NCBI GenBank assembly: GCA_965197795.1
Contig: OZ240228.1
Coordinates: 2,852,001 to 2,916,000 of the forward strand
From: WHTK01 sp965197795
GTDB taxonomy: Bacteria > Chloroflexota > Dehalococcoidia > DSTF01 > WHTK01
DNA: 64,000 nucleotides
Direction: 5' to 3'
In this document: piece after piece, positions 26,308 through 35,096 of the stretch
Layout of the letters: every line of letters begins with the position of its first letter
Position numbering within the stretch: the first letter of the stretch is position 1
Notes under the pieces: model-generated
What the model saw: the letters and a program-made list of their open reading frames with translations, nothing else
What the model was told of the DNA's origin: nothing
The model's database searches: none
Made by a program: the position numbers and the translations under genes

Positions 26308-26921
26308 GGCCTGCCGATCGTCACGTCAGCCAGAGGTCGCCGCGACGCGGGTTTGCCCCTGCTCGCCGGGTAGCCGAGCGTCAAAAGCGCTTGCGCTTGC
26401 CAGTGAGCCGGCGCGCCGGTCGCCTGTACCACCGCGTCGGAGCAAAACAACGGCGCGCACATCCAGCAGGCGCCGAGACCGGCAGCGTGCGCCGCAACGA
26501 GGATGTTGTTGACGGCCATCGCGACGCCCTGCACGGCCATGAGATGCTCCGCCGACTGCCTGGCCGGATCCGGGTAAACATCCATGTCTTCCATCGTCAG
26601 GAACGCCAGGATGACGAGCGGCGCTCCGGTTATGCGCGCATGAGAACGTGAGGCGTCTGCTTCGATCGCTTCAACGTCGTCACCGTCCGCGAGCCGCGCC
26701 TCGCGCAGACGGTCACCCATACGACGAGCCAGCACCTCGCGCGCTTCGGCCGTGGTCAGGGCCACGAAGCGCCACGGCTGGCGGTTGTGCGCCGAGGGCG
26801 CCCAGGTCCCCGCCTCCAACAGCGTATCGATGGTCGCCTGCTCGATCGGTCTCGCTTCGTAGCGACGGATCGACCGCCGGCCCTTTATGAGGTTCTCGAA
26901 CGCCCGCTGCACATCGTTCAT
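26304..26921 (-). CDS. nitroreductase-family protein, FbiB C-terminal-like (dehydro-F420 reductase candidate)
   Basis: 205-residue FMN-binding nitroreductase fold: RRSIRRYEARP (15-25), WAPSAHNRQPWRF (40-52) and GLGACWMCAP near 152. This subgroup resembles the C-terminal FMN domain of mycobacterial FbiB, which reduces dehydro-F420-0. Coupling to cofD strengthens that reading: established work on the bacterial F420 route requires this reduction. No CofE ligase domain is attached and no cofE or fbiC gene is in the window. A general nitroreductase is the alternative. Confidence 0.82.
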   Translation of the reverse strand: MNDVQRAFENLIKGRRSIRRYEARPIEQATIDTLLEAGTWAPSAHNRQPWRFVALTTAEAREVLARRMGDRLREARLADGDDVEAIEADASRSHARITGAPLVILAFLTMEDMDVYPDPARQSAEHLMAVQGVAMAVNNILVAAHAAGLGACWMCAPLFCSDAVVQATGAPAHWQAQALLTLGYPASRGKPASRRPLADVTIGRP

Positions 26922-26969
26922 AGCTGGTTCATTGTCGGCGGGACGTCGGACCGCTGCAACGACCAGCGG

Positions 26970-27564
26970 CTACGGCTCGTATCGGGCCACGAGCATGTAG
27001 AAGTCGCCGCAGCGGTTGAGCGGCAAGAAACGGCCCATGGCGTCATCGATGCCGGTCAGCATCCGGAGCAAGCGTGGGTGACGCAGCGCGAAGCCGCCGA
27101 GGTAAGACGGCGGGGCAAATACACTGAAGGACCGCAGAGCGTCGACGCGAAACTCCGGCCCCAACGCCTTCGCGAGGTTGCCGGGAGCGTGATACCAGGT
27201 GGGCACGCGCTCGCCAGCAACTCTGGCCAGCGTTCCGTGTTTCGAAAACCGCCGCCTGGCGGTCGAGAGGTGGCCACGCAGTGCTTGTGCCATTTCCCAG
27301 GGGCAAACGGGGGGCATCACCACCAGGACTGCGCTGCCACCGGGCTTCAGGACGTCCGGCAGTCCACGCACAACGGCGGCAGGCGACCGTCACGAGTGGC
27401 AAGGTCAGGACTAGCAGGGCGGCGGAGACGAGAAGATCGGCGCTTCGCTTCGAAGCGTCATAGAAGCGATGGGGTTCTCTCTGGCACGCCGCGGAAGAAC
27501 GTGAAAGGTATTGAATCGGCGAAACGCCAGCCGGAACGGACTGCCTCACCACTTCTTTGACCAT
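26970..27564 (-). pseudogene. deletion scar: sugar-transferase start joined to methyltransferase end
   Basis: From ATG 27564 about 55 residues resemble the N-terminus of an undecaprenyl-phosphate sugar transferase (YDASKRSADLLVSAALLVL), then that frame loses homology near 27380. From there another frame (27371-26970) encodes the C-terminal half of a SAM methyltransferase (DVLKPGGSAVLVV onward). Neither catalytic core is complete. The simplest reading is a deletion removing the middle of a polysaccharide-synthesis locus. A glycosyltransferase lies just upstream. Confidence 0.5.
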
Positions 27565-27622
27565 GCCGCGCCTGCCCGAGCAACTAATTGAGGATCACAC
27601 TACCAGACGGTGCAGTGGTTCG

Positions 27623-28813
27623 TTACTTGCGCCCCAATGCTCGCGCGATCCGGTGTACCTGGTCGATCCCTCGAGCCAGCAGCGAAGCCGCGTCGCGACG
27701 GCGGCTGGATTGCTGCTTGGACCGGGAGAGCGTCTCCAGTCTGCGGCGCGCCTCCAGCCCGGCCCACCAGCCCCAGTGCACATCTTCGAGGCGCGCCATC
27801 CCTATCTCGTCGCCGGGAACCGCCTGGATCACATTGAGATCGAGGGGGTTCAGGCTTAGGCCGAAGCCGGCTACAGCCTTCCGCGTGGGCCGGGTCGTCA
27901 GCACATACCCGTGGCGCAGATTGGGCGGCAGCTTGGTCGCGTTTAGATCGACATCGAATTCAGTGTCCGGCAGCGACGGAGCTAACGTACGCAGCCGCCG
28001 CAGCGTCAACTCGAAGAACGAGTCGTAGACGGCCATCGATTCGTCCAGCGCCGGCAAGCGGTAGTCGTCGGCGCGGAGTTGAACCGGCGCCAGAAACCAG
28101 TCGGTCCGTTGGTCAAAGTGAACGCCTGCGTTGCCCCAACTCGCGACCAGTGCCACTCGCGGGAAGCAGAAGTAGCGCGATTCCTGAGCCAGGTAGAACG
28201 CCAGCGCCGGCAGCCACTCGTCATCCCTGAACGCCAGAAACAAAGGATGCAGCGCTGGATGTGGCCTGACCGTCGGTCCGCTGCGTTGCCACCACTCATC
28301 GAAACGTTGCCATTGGCCCGCCGTCAGCGCGAAGCCCTGCAGATACGGCGCCTGCACGCAGTACGTGTCGAAGCCGTCGTTAAGGGGCCGAAAGGGCAGG
28401 TGGGTGTAGCCGTTGAACCAGAGGTCGTAGAGGCAAATGCCGGCGATTCGCGGCTCATGCTCGTAACGCGCCAGCGCCTGCGAGGCAAAGCTGTAGAACG
28501 GCGGCGCCACCGTCAGATCGTCTTCCAGCAGGACGATGGCTTCGTAGTCACGCGAAAGCCGGCCGGCCGCCCAAAAGTGGTCGACCAGGCCCAGGTGTGT
28601 CGGCTGCTCGATGACACGTTTGGGTCCGTGCTGCCAGGCAAATTCGCGCGCCAGCTCTACGACGGCTTGTCGACCCGCCGAGTCACCACGGTCGATCGTG
28701 ATGACCAACGGGACCCCGGCGTGATCCCCGTAATCTGCGGCGGCCAGCGAAGTCAAGAGTCGCTGTAGCGTGTGCGGCCGATCGTACGTGATGACGACAA
28801 GCGCCGGCGTCAT
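27623..28813 (-). CDS. GT-A fold glycosyltransferase
   Basis: 396-residue putative cytoplasmic glycosyltransferase. The N-terminus (ALVVITYDRPHTLQRLL) is a typical nucleotide-sugar fold start, and IVLLEDDLTVAPPFY near 95 supplies the DXD-like metal site. Several Trp-rich segments (GHFD, WGNAGVHFD) follow. It resembles family 2 or GNT-I-like enzymes; the sugar is unknown. Its ATG overlaps the stop of the upstream phosphorylase by 4 nt. It probably belonged to a polysaccharide locus with the adjacent deletion scar. Confidence 0.8.
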   Translation of the reverse strand: MTPALVVITYDRPHTLQRLLTSLAAADYGDHAGVPLVITIDRGDSAGRQAVVELAREFAWQHGPKRVIEQPTHLGLVDHFWAAGRLSRDYEAIVLLEDDLTVAPPFYSFASQALARYEHEPRIAGICLYDLWFNGYTHLPFRPLNDGFDTYCVQAPYLQGFALTAGQWQRFDEWWQRSGPTVRPHPALHPLFLAFRDDEWLPALAFYLAQESRYFCFPRVALVASWGNAGVHFDQRTDWFLAPVQLRADDYRLPALDESMAVYDSFFELTLRRLRTLAPSLPDTEFDVDLNATKLPPNLRHGYVLTTRPTRKAVAGFGLSLNPLDLNVIQAVPGDEIGMARLEDVHWGWWAGLEARRRLETLSRSKQQSSRRRDAASLLARGIDQVHRIARALGRK

Positions 28814-29586
28814 GTCAGAAGCGACTCTTGCGCCGCTCGCCCCGCAGTGCGCAGCGCGGCCTGCACTCGTTGGCCGTCTGGCGGCGGCTGCCAGTCGTCA
28901 TGCAGCGTATCGGCCGCGACCAGCAGGCATGCCGTCTCGACGCCGAGCGCCTCCCCCGCCGCGAGAAACGCCGCGCAATCCATGTCCACCAGCACGGCCT
29001 CACTGGCTCGATACTTCCTCAGTTCCGCCGCGGTCTCGCGATAGACAGCATCGGTGGACCAGACGCGTCCCGCCGTAAATCCGACGTCTCGAGCGGCCAG
29101 CTTGGAGGCGAGGCGACCGGAGAGGTCCTGGCTCACTTCGACCATCGAAGCATTCGGCAGATAGTGAACCGACGTCCCGTCGCCGAGCGCCGCATCGGAC
29201 ACGAGCACGATAGCGCCGCTCGGCACCTCGGCATAAAGACTCGCGGCGAGGTCGACGGCCACGATTTCCCGCACGCCAACCGCGGCTAACTCCTCCACGA
29301 CCACGGCGGTTGCGGGCCCGCCTATGCCGAAGCCTCCCGTGATCCCCAATCCACCACGCTTTTGGCTGAGTAGGCGCAGATCGCAGTGGAGACCTGGCTG
29401 CCGGCCACGACCGAATCGCGGAGCCAGGGCCTGGAACAAGGATGCTTGGTGGGTCAGGATGACACTCTCCGGCGCCCTGATCCGGCCGAGGCGCCCTGTC
29501 GCGCGACGCCATTCCAGCATGCGGTTTGCGCTGAGCAAACCCGGTTGGAGCCTCGGCGGCTCGTCGCCGGAGGTGACACGCGTCAT
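28810..29586 (-). CDS. nucleoside phosphorylase (PNP/UDP family)
   Basis: 258 residues of the purine/uridine phosphorylase fold: GITGGFGIGGPATAVVVEEL near 80 (phosphate and ribose site), WSTDAVYRET near 179 and VDMDCAAFLAAGEALG near 198, where the usual EME ribose motif is DMD. It cleaves nucleosides with phosphate; base specificity cannot be read. TAGAAT lies 6 nt before the ATG with no Shine-Dalgarno, a likely leaderless start. Coupled to the glycosyltransferase. Confidence 0.8.
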   Translation of the reverse strand: MTRVTSGDEPPRLQPGLLSANRMLEWRRATGRLGRIRAPESVILTHQASLFQALAPRFGRGRQPGLHCDLRLLSQKRGGLGITGGFGIGGPATAVVVEELAAVGVREIVAVDLAASLYAEVPSGAIVLVSDAALGDGTSVHYLPNASMVEVSQDLSGRLASKLAARDVGFTAGRVWSTDAVYRETAAELRKYRASEAVLVDMDCAAFLAAGEALGVETACLLVAADTLHDDWQPPPDGQRVQAALRTAGRAAQESLLT

Positions 29587-29735
29587 GAGACGATTCTAGC
29601 CTTCCACACCTCGCCGGCGACCCGGCGAGATCGGTTGCGAGTGTGTTAGCCTATGCCAAATTCCCACGTTTCTCTCGCGATTCGGTCACAGCTTCACGAG
29701 AAACGTGCAGTATCAGACCGCGGAGGAGGGCGCCA

Positions 29736-31972
29736 ATGCGAGTCTTTGGCAGACTCTCGCTCAGCACTCGCCTGACCATTCTCGCCGTCGCCACGCTGTT
29801 TCCGCTCGCCATCCTCGTCGTGCTGAGCAATTTCGAGGATCGCAAGGCACGACGCGACGCGGGGCTTCAGGAGGCCACGTCCGCCGCCACGGGCGCCGCT
29901 TCGGCGCTGCAGGGTTTCGGGCGCAATCTCGACAGCTTTCTGGACGCGGCTGCACTGTCCCCCGTTATTGCCAACCAAGCGTTGACTCAGGACCAGACCG
30001 CGCCGTACCTGCGTAGCCTGGCCTCCCGCAACGCCAACATCACGGCGATGTTCATTACGGACACGGAAGGCCGCATTCAGGCCTCTTCGGCGGACGGCAG
30101 CCGCCTCGGCGACGACCTTAGCGAGCGGTCCTACTTGCAGGCGCTTCGCTCCGATGATCTCGACAGCGTCTGGGCCGCCGGCATCGGCGAAACCGGCCAG
30201 GTGATCGCGACGTACGGACGAACGATCCGCGGTCCCGACAGGCTGGCCAGAGCTTATCTCGTCGCCGCGTTCGACCCGGCCGACTTGATCGACACGTTGC
30301 TGGAGGGCCTACCGCAAGACGCCAACTTTGTAATAGTTGATCAAGATGGGATCCTGTTCTTCTCGGCCAGCGACCCGCAGCTGGAAAACACGGAAACCTT
30401 CGTCGGTGACACGCCTCTGGTCGAGACCGCGCTCGCCGGGGAGTTGCAGCGCATCGACTCGCAGCAGACACCCTTTGACACCGGGGCGCGCTTCGGGGCC
30501 ATGGCGCCAATCGAGACCATGGGCTGGGCCATCGGCTACACGCGCTCCCAGGACGTGCTCGACAACAAGCTACGCAGCGACTTGCTGCGAGACCTCGGTG
30601 CTGTGGCCGCGATCATGCTTGTGACCGTCCTGGCGCTGACCGTGGTCTCGCGACAGATCACGCGCCCTCTCGCCATGCTGGCGCGCGCCGCCGCGGCGCT
30701 GGGTAGCGGCCGTCGCATCGCGAGCAGCAGCTCCTGGAGCAAGCTCAGCTTCTTGGCCGGCTCGAAGAGGCTGCCGCTTCGATAGCCTCAGACCTCGACT
30801 TCCAGCAGACCGTTCAGGCCATTACCGACATCGGCTCCCGCCTCACGGAGGCGACTCACGGCGCCTTCTTCTACGAGACGGCGCTTGGCGAGCCGCACCG
30901 TCTCTACATCGCCGGACAGGAATCTGAGCCCCTCTCGCGCGAAGGCGTAGAGGTGCTAACGGAGAGCCTTCAGTCGGCCGGCCTCGGAGCCCTGCGAATG
31001 GCAGACGCCACCCGCGCTCAATACACGGATCGAATCCTCCAGTTGTTCCATTCCGAGGATGGCGTCAAGAGTGTGCTGGCCGTCCCAGTTTTCACCGGAC
31101 AACGGCGGTTAATCGGCGGCCTGATCTTCGGCCACACTGAAGCAGCTTACTTCGCGGAGACGCACGAGCGGCTCGCGCTGGGCATCGCGTCCTGGGCCGG
31201 CATCGCCATGGACAACGCCCGACTCTACGCCGAGTCACAGGCGGCCCAGGAAGAGCTCCGGCAGGCCTCTCGCGCCAAGGACGACTTCCTCGGTATCGTC
31301 TCGCACGAACTGCGCACGCCAATCACGACGATTTATGGTGGCGCCCGGCTGCTCGGCGCCAGACGCGACCAGCTGTCGTCGGAGAACGCTGAGGAGCTAA
31401 TCTCCGACATCGAGCAGGAATCGGAGCGGCTGTACCGGCTGGTTCAGAACCTGCTGGTGCTCGCCCGCTCGGAGCGCACCGAGGTCGAGAAGGAACCCGT
31501 TTCGCTGCGCCAGCAGATCCAGAAGCTGACCACGATGTTCGCCAGGCGTCGCGCCAACCGCGTAGTTGACGTGCACATCCAACCCGGCGCCGAGATCGCA
31601 TGGGCTGAAGACTCCTACCTCGACCAGATCCTGCTCAATCTGCTGAGCAACGCCGACAAGTACAGCCCACCCAACCTGCCGATCGAAATCAACATCAGCG
31701 TCGAAGCAGACGAGCATTTCTTCCGCGTCCTCGACCGCGGGCCAGGCGTCAAAGAGACTGAAATCGACCTCATATTCGACAGCTTCTTCCGTTCCAGCAC
31801 GACGGCCGATCAGGCACGCGGGACCGGTGTCGGCCTGGCGGTCTGTAAACGACTGGTCGAAGCTCAGGGCGGGCGCATCTGGGCCGGCCTCCGTGAGGGC
31901 GGTGGGTTGGAGGTCGGTTTCGCGCTGCCGGCGCTGGTCGACGCGGAGGCAGAGGTCGGCGTACTGGTCTAG
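29736..31972 (+). CDS. membrane sensor histidine kinase, frameshifted in the HAMP-GAF linker
   Basis: ATG 29736 (GGAGGAGGG upstream) opens an N-terminal part with two membrane helices around an extracellular dCache-like domain and a HAMP segment (RQITRPLAMLARA); this frame stops at 30785. From about 30720 the -1 frame continues with a GAF domain, HisKA (SHELRTPITT, phospho-acceptor His), and HATPase motifs (LLNLLSNADKYS, DRGPGVKETE, GTGVGLAVCK) to 31972. One missing base near 30715-30725 restores about 745 residues. No response regulator is adjacent. It overlaps the convergent aldo/keto reductase by 4 nt. Either an assembly indel or a recent inactivation. Confidence 0.75.
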
Positions 31973-32955
31973 CTTTGCTGAGGCCGGAACCGATAGATCG
32001 GCGCCAGCGTACGGTCTTCGTCCACCAGCGTTATCTCGTCGATCTTCAGCAGGTCGGCCTCGCTAAGCTCAACATCGAGCGCTTTGACGTTCTCGCGAAT
32101 GTGCTCCGGCCTGTCTGCTCCGGCGATGACGGTCGCCATCATCGGCCGCGTCAGTAGCCACGCGATGGCCATCTGCGGCAAGGCCCAGCCACGCTCGGCC
32201 GCGAAGTCTTTCAGTTGTTCCTGCACCGTCCAGTTGCGGTCGGTATCCCAGGCCTTGAACGTCGGCCGGATCGCGGCGCGTGAACCGGGTTCCGGCTCGA
32301 CGTTACGCTGGAATGCACCTCCCAGCAGGCCGCCGGCCAGCGGGAAGTACGGGATCATTCCCAGACCGTTCTTGACGCAGTACGGCTCCATGCGTTTTTC
32401 GATATCGCGGTAGACCACGTTGTAGAAGTCCTGACACGAGACGAACTCGGTCAGGCCTCGAGTCCTGGCCTGCCATTGCGCCTCAGAGACCTCCCACTCA
32501 AAGAAGTTGGAGCAGCCGATGTAGCGCACCTTGCCCGAGCGCACGAGATCGTCAAGGGCTCGCATCGTCTCCTCGATCGGGGTGCCGCGGTCGGGAGTGT
32601 GGATCTGATACACATCGATGTAATCGGTCTGAAGGCGGCGCAGGCTCGCCTCACAGGAATCCAAGATGTGCTTGCGGGACGCACCGGTATCGTTGGGCCC
32701 TTGGCCGAGGCGATTGCCGAATTTCGTCGCTATAAGGGCTTCCTGGCGACGGCCCTTGAGCGCCTCGCCTAGAAGCTCTTCGGAACGTCCTCCAAAATAA
32801 GTATCCGCGGTGTCGAAATAGGTAACACCTTCATCCAACGCGGCGTCGACGATCGCTTTCGCGGTGGGCTGGTCGACCTCGTTGCCAAAAGGGTTACAAC
32901 CAACGCCGACAGCCGAAATCATCAGCCCAGACGTGCCCAAGCGGCGGTATTCCAT
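31969..32955 (-). CDS. aldo/keto reductase
   Basis: 328-residue NADPH-dependent (beta/alpha)8 oxidoreductase. The catalytic tetrad is visible: Asp and Tyr in FDTADTYFGG (near 47-56), Lys in IATKFGN near 76 and His in YQIHTPD near 117. The C-terminal AGADRPEHI loop binds the cofactor phosphate. It resembles the YghZ/IolS group acting on aldehydes and ketones. GGGAGTAGGAG precedes the ATG. Confidence 0.92.
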   Translation of the reverse strand: MEYRRLGTSGLMISAVGVGCNPFGNEVDQPTAKAIVDAALDEGVTYFDTADTYFGGRSEELLGEALKGRRQEALIATKFGNRLGQGPNDTGASRKHILDSCEASLRRLQTDYIDVYQIHTPDRGTPIEETMRALDDLVRSGKVRYIGCSNFFEWEVSEAQWQARTRGLTEFVSCQDFYNVVYRDIEKRMEPYCVKNGLGMIPYFPLAGGLLGGAFQRNVEPEPGSRAAIRPTFKAWDTDRNWTVQEQLKDFAAERGWALPQMAIAWLLTRPMMATVIAGADRPEHIRENVKALDVELSEADLLKIDEITLVDEDRTLAPIYRFRPQQS

Positions 32956-33136
32956 GATGATGCCTCGCTCCTACTCCCTTAATCGCGCCGGGGCTGAGGA
33001 TAACACTCGCGCCGCAAGACGTCAGGGTCGTAACGAGACTGCGACAGGCGGTCCTGTTTCTTGATTGCGAAGTTGGCTCCACCACGGGTTCATTAATGCC
33101 GCCAGCTGGGCCGACGTATTTGATACCTAATGACCC

Positions 33137-33175
33137 TTGACAACTGTTTGCAAACCAAAGTAATGAGTTTATGAT
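33137..33175 (+). promoter_or_regulatory. MarR promoter with palindromic operator candidate
   Basis: TTGACA (33137-33142) could be a -35. A perfect 10-bp palindrome GTTTGCAAAC (33146-33155) follows, then TATGAT (33170-33175) 7 nt before the marR ATG. A palindrome inside the promoter of a MarR gene suggests autorepression. Confidence 0.45.
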
Positions 33176-33182
33176 AATTCTC

Positions 33183-33641
33183 ATGACGCAGGACTTACGA
33201 CTGCTTCTTTCACGGGCGACTCGCAGCGCGACGCTCTATTTCAAAGATCGTGCCGCCGAGCACGACCTTTCGGTCGTACAGGCGCAAGCGCTAATCGAAA
33301 TCGACCTGCGTCCCGGTGTCAGCCTCGGAGGCCTGGCTGCAGCGCTCAGCAAAGACCTAGCCTCGACTTCGATCCTGATCGACCGCATGGCGGCGCTCGG
33401 CCTGGTTCGCCGCGAGACCGATCCACGCGACCGCCGGCGCATTCAGCTACACGTGACGGAGCAGGCGCAACCGACGGTGCGCTACATGAATGACGCACGA
33501 GAAGACATCAACCGCCTGGTACTCAATCTACTTGGTGAAGAACAGGCTGGACACCTCGCCACATTGCTTTCGAGCTTCCTCGACGGCCTGGCCCAGAGTG
33601 AGGCAAGCACGGCGCGGCAAGAGGACGAGGACGAGGTCTGA
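33183..33641 (+). CDS. MarR-family transcriptional regulator
   Basis: 152-residue winged-helix regulator with dimerisation helices at both ends. The recognition part reads LAAALSKDLASTSILIDRM and the wing DPRDRRRIQ, both typical. ATG 33183 is chosen over 33171 because TATGAT sits 7 nt before it (leaderless). It is followed by a Rieske oxygenase at 33746 on the same strand, so it may respond to an aromatic or related ligand and control that gene. Confidence 0.9.
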   Translation: MTQDLRLLLSRATRSATLYFKDRAAEHDLSVVQAQALIEIDLRPGVSLGGLAAALSKDLASTSILIDRMAALGLVRRETDPRDRRRIQLHVTEQAQPTVRYMNDAREDINRLVLNLLGEEQAGHLATLLSSFLDGLAQSEASTARQEDEDEV

Positions 33642-33663
33642 AGACTCCTACAGAGGAGCGGTT

Positions 33664-33756
33664 ATGCCACGGCTAGAGATCAAGACGGCCGAACGTCCGG
33701 AGCGCGTAAGAATCGCCAGACAAACGATGCTACAAGGAGCCACCCATGCTGAGTAA
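33664..33756 (+). CDS. 30-codon mini-ORF overlapping the Rieske start
   Basis: ATG 33664 is preceded by GAGGAG and encodes MPRLEIKTAERPER and 16 further residues, ending at TAA 33754-33756, inside the first codons of the oxygenase (ATG 33746). The layout suits a leader peptide coupling translation, or a remnant. No similarity recognised. Confidence 0.3.
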   Translation: MPRLEIKTAERPERVRIARQTMLQGATHAE

Positions 33757-35071
33757 GGAAGAAAACGAACTTTTATGCAGCATCGGCCCGGGCACGCTGA
33801 TGGGCGACCTGATACGCCAGTACTGGCTACCGGCCTTCATGAGCAGCGAGCTCGACGTGCCGGATGGCCCGCCGCTGCGCTTACGTCTGCTTGGCGAAGA
33901 CTTGATCGCGTTTCGAAGCAGCGCCGGGGAGGTCGGCCTGCTCCAGAATTCCTGCCCGCATCGCGGCGCATCCTTGTTCTTCGGCCGCAACGAGGAAGAT
34001 GGACTGTGCTGCGTCTATCACGGCTGGAAGTTCGACGTCAGCGGCGCCTGCGTAGACATGCCGTCTGAGCCCGCCGAATCCAACTTCAAGAACAAGGTGC
34101 ATGCTCGCGCCTACCAAGCGCGGGAACGTGGCGGCATGGTCTGGGCCTACATGGGCCCGCGAGAGGTGCCGCCGGAACTGCCCCACCTGGAGCAGAACAT
34201 GCTACCGGAGGGCCAGTTCTCAATCCGATCGATCCAGCGTGAGTGCAACTGGATGCAGGCCCTCGAGGGCGACATCGACACGACCCATCTCGGGTTCCTG
34301 CATCTTGGCGCGATCACCCCGGAGGAGGCTACGCCGGAGACGTTCTCCTACTACAACGTAGCGGATCGAGCCCCGAAACACTCCGTCGTGGACGCCGAAT
34401 TTGGCACGATGTACGGCGCTTACCGGCCGGCCGAGCCCGACACCATCTACTGGCGCATCGCCAACTTCCTGTTTCCCATTTACACGATGACACCGGTCGG
34501 CCTGCTGGGCCTCGGCGGCAACGTGCGCTGTTGGGTACCGATGGACGACGACCACACGATGTTCTTCATGTTCTCCGGGGCGATGACGAATCCCGCGGCC
34601 AACGTCAGCCCAGAACGCCGCGCCGCATTCAACATGGGCGCGATGCGGGAGAACACGAGCGACTCGCATGGCCGCTGGCGAATGGAGGCGAACGCCTCCA
34701 ACGACTATCAGATCGACCGTGAGTCTCAGAAGAAGGACAGCTACACCGGTATCAGCGGCATCCATCTTCAGGACCAGGCGGTCACGGAGAGCATGGGCCA
34801 CATCTACGATCGCTCCCATGAACATCTGGCGACCAGCGACTCAATGATTATCCGTACCCGACGCCGTCTGATCGACGCGGCGAGGGTGTTGCGCGAGCAG
34901 GGCGAGGTCCCGCCCGGCGTCGACAACCCAGAGGTCTACGCGGTGCGCACCGGCGGCGTCATCCTGCCGCGTGACGCCGATTGGATCGATGCAACCAGCG
35001 AGCTGCGAAAGGCGTTCCTCAAACACCCAGAGCTAACACCAGCAATTCTCGGTAACGTCCCGGGCGCGTAG
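33746..35071 (+). CDS. Rieske 2Fe-2S ring-hydroxylating oxygenase alpha subunit
   Basis: 441-residue oxygenase, with Rieske ligands C70/H72 and C89/H92 and a canonical mononuclear iron triad D178, H181, H186 (EGDIDTTHLGFLH). AAGGAG lies 8 nt before the ATG. It is downstream of marR and 25 nt before a signal-less binding-protein-like gene, likely one transcript. Inserts one or two oxygen atoms into an organic substrate, which is unknown. Electron-transfer partners must be encoded elsewhere. Confidence 0.92.
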   Translation: MLSKEENELLCSIGPGTLMGDLIRQYWLPAFMSSELDVPDGPPLRLRLLGEDLIAFRSSAGEVGLLQNSCPHRGASLFFGRNEEDGLCCVYHGWKFDVSGACVDMPSEPAESNFKNKVHARAYQARERGGMVWAYMGPREVPPELPHLEQNMLPEGQFSIRSIQRECNWMQALEGDIDTTHLGFLHLGAITPEEATPETFSYYNVADRAPKHSVVDAEFGTMYGAYRPAEPDTIYWRIANFLFPIYTMTPVGLLGLGGNVRCWVPMDDDHTMFFMFSGAMTNPAANVSPERRAAFNMGAMRENTSDSHGRWRMEANASNDYQIDRESQKKDSYTGISGIHLQDQAVTESMGHIYDRSHEHLATSDSMIIRTRRRLIDAARVLREQGEVPPGVDNPEVYAVRTGGVILPRDADWIDATSELRKAFLKHPELTPAILGNVPGA

Positions 35072-35096
35072 TCCCGGTTAGAAAGGAAGAAAGACA

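Noticed and set aside
30700..30790. Two separate genes for the sensor kinase halves
   Set aside because: The first frame ends inside the HAMP linker and the second has no start before the GAF domain; together they make one normal kinase.
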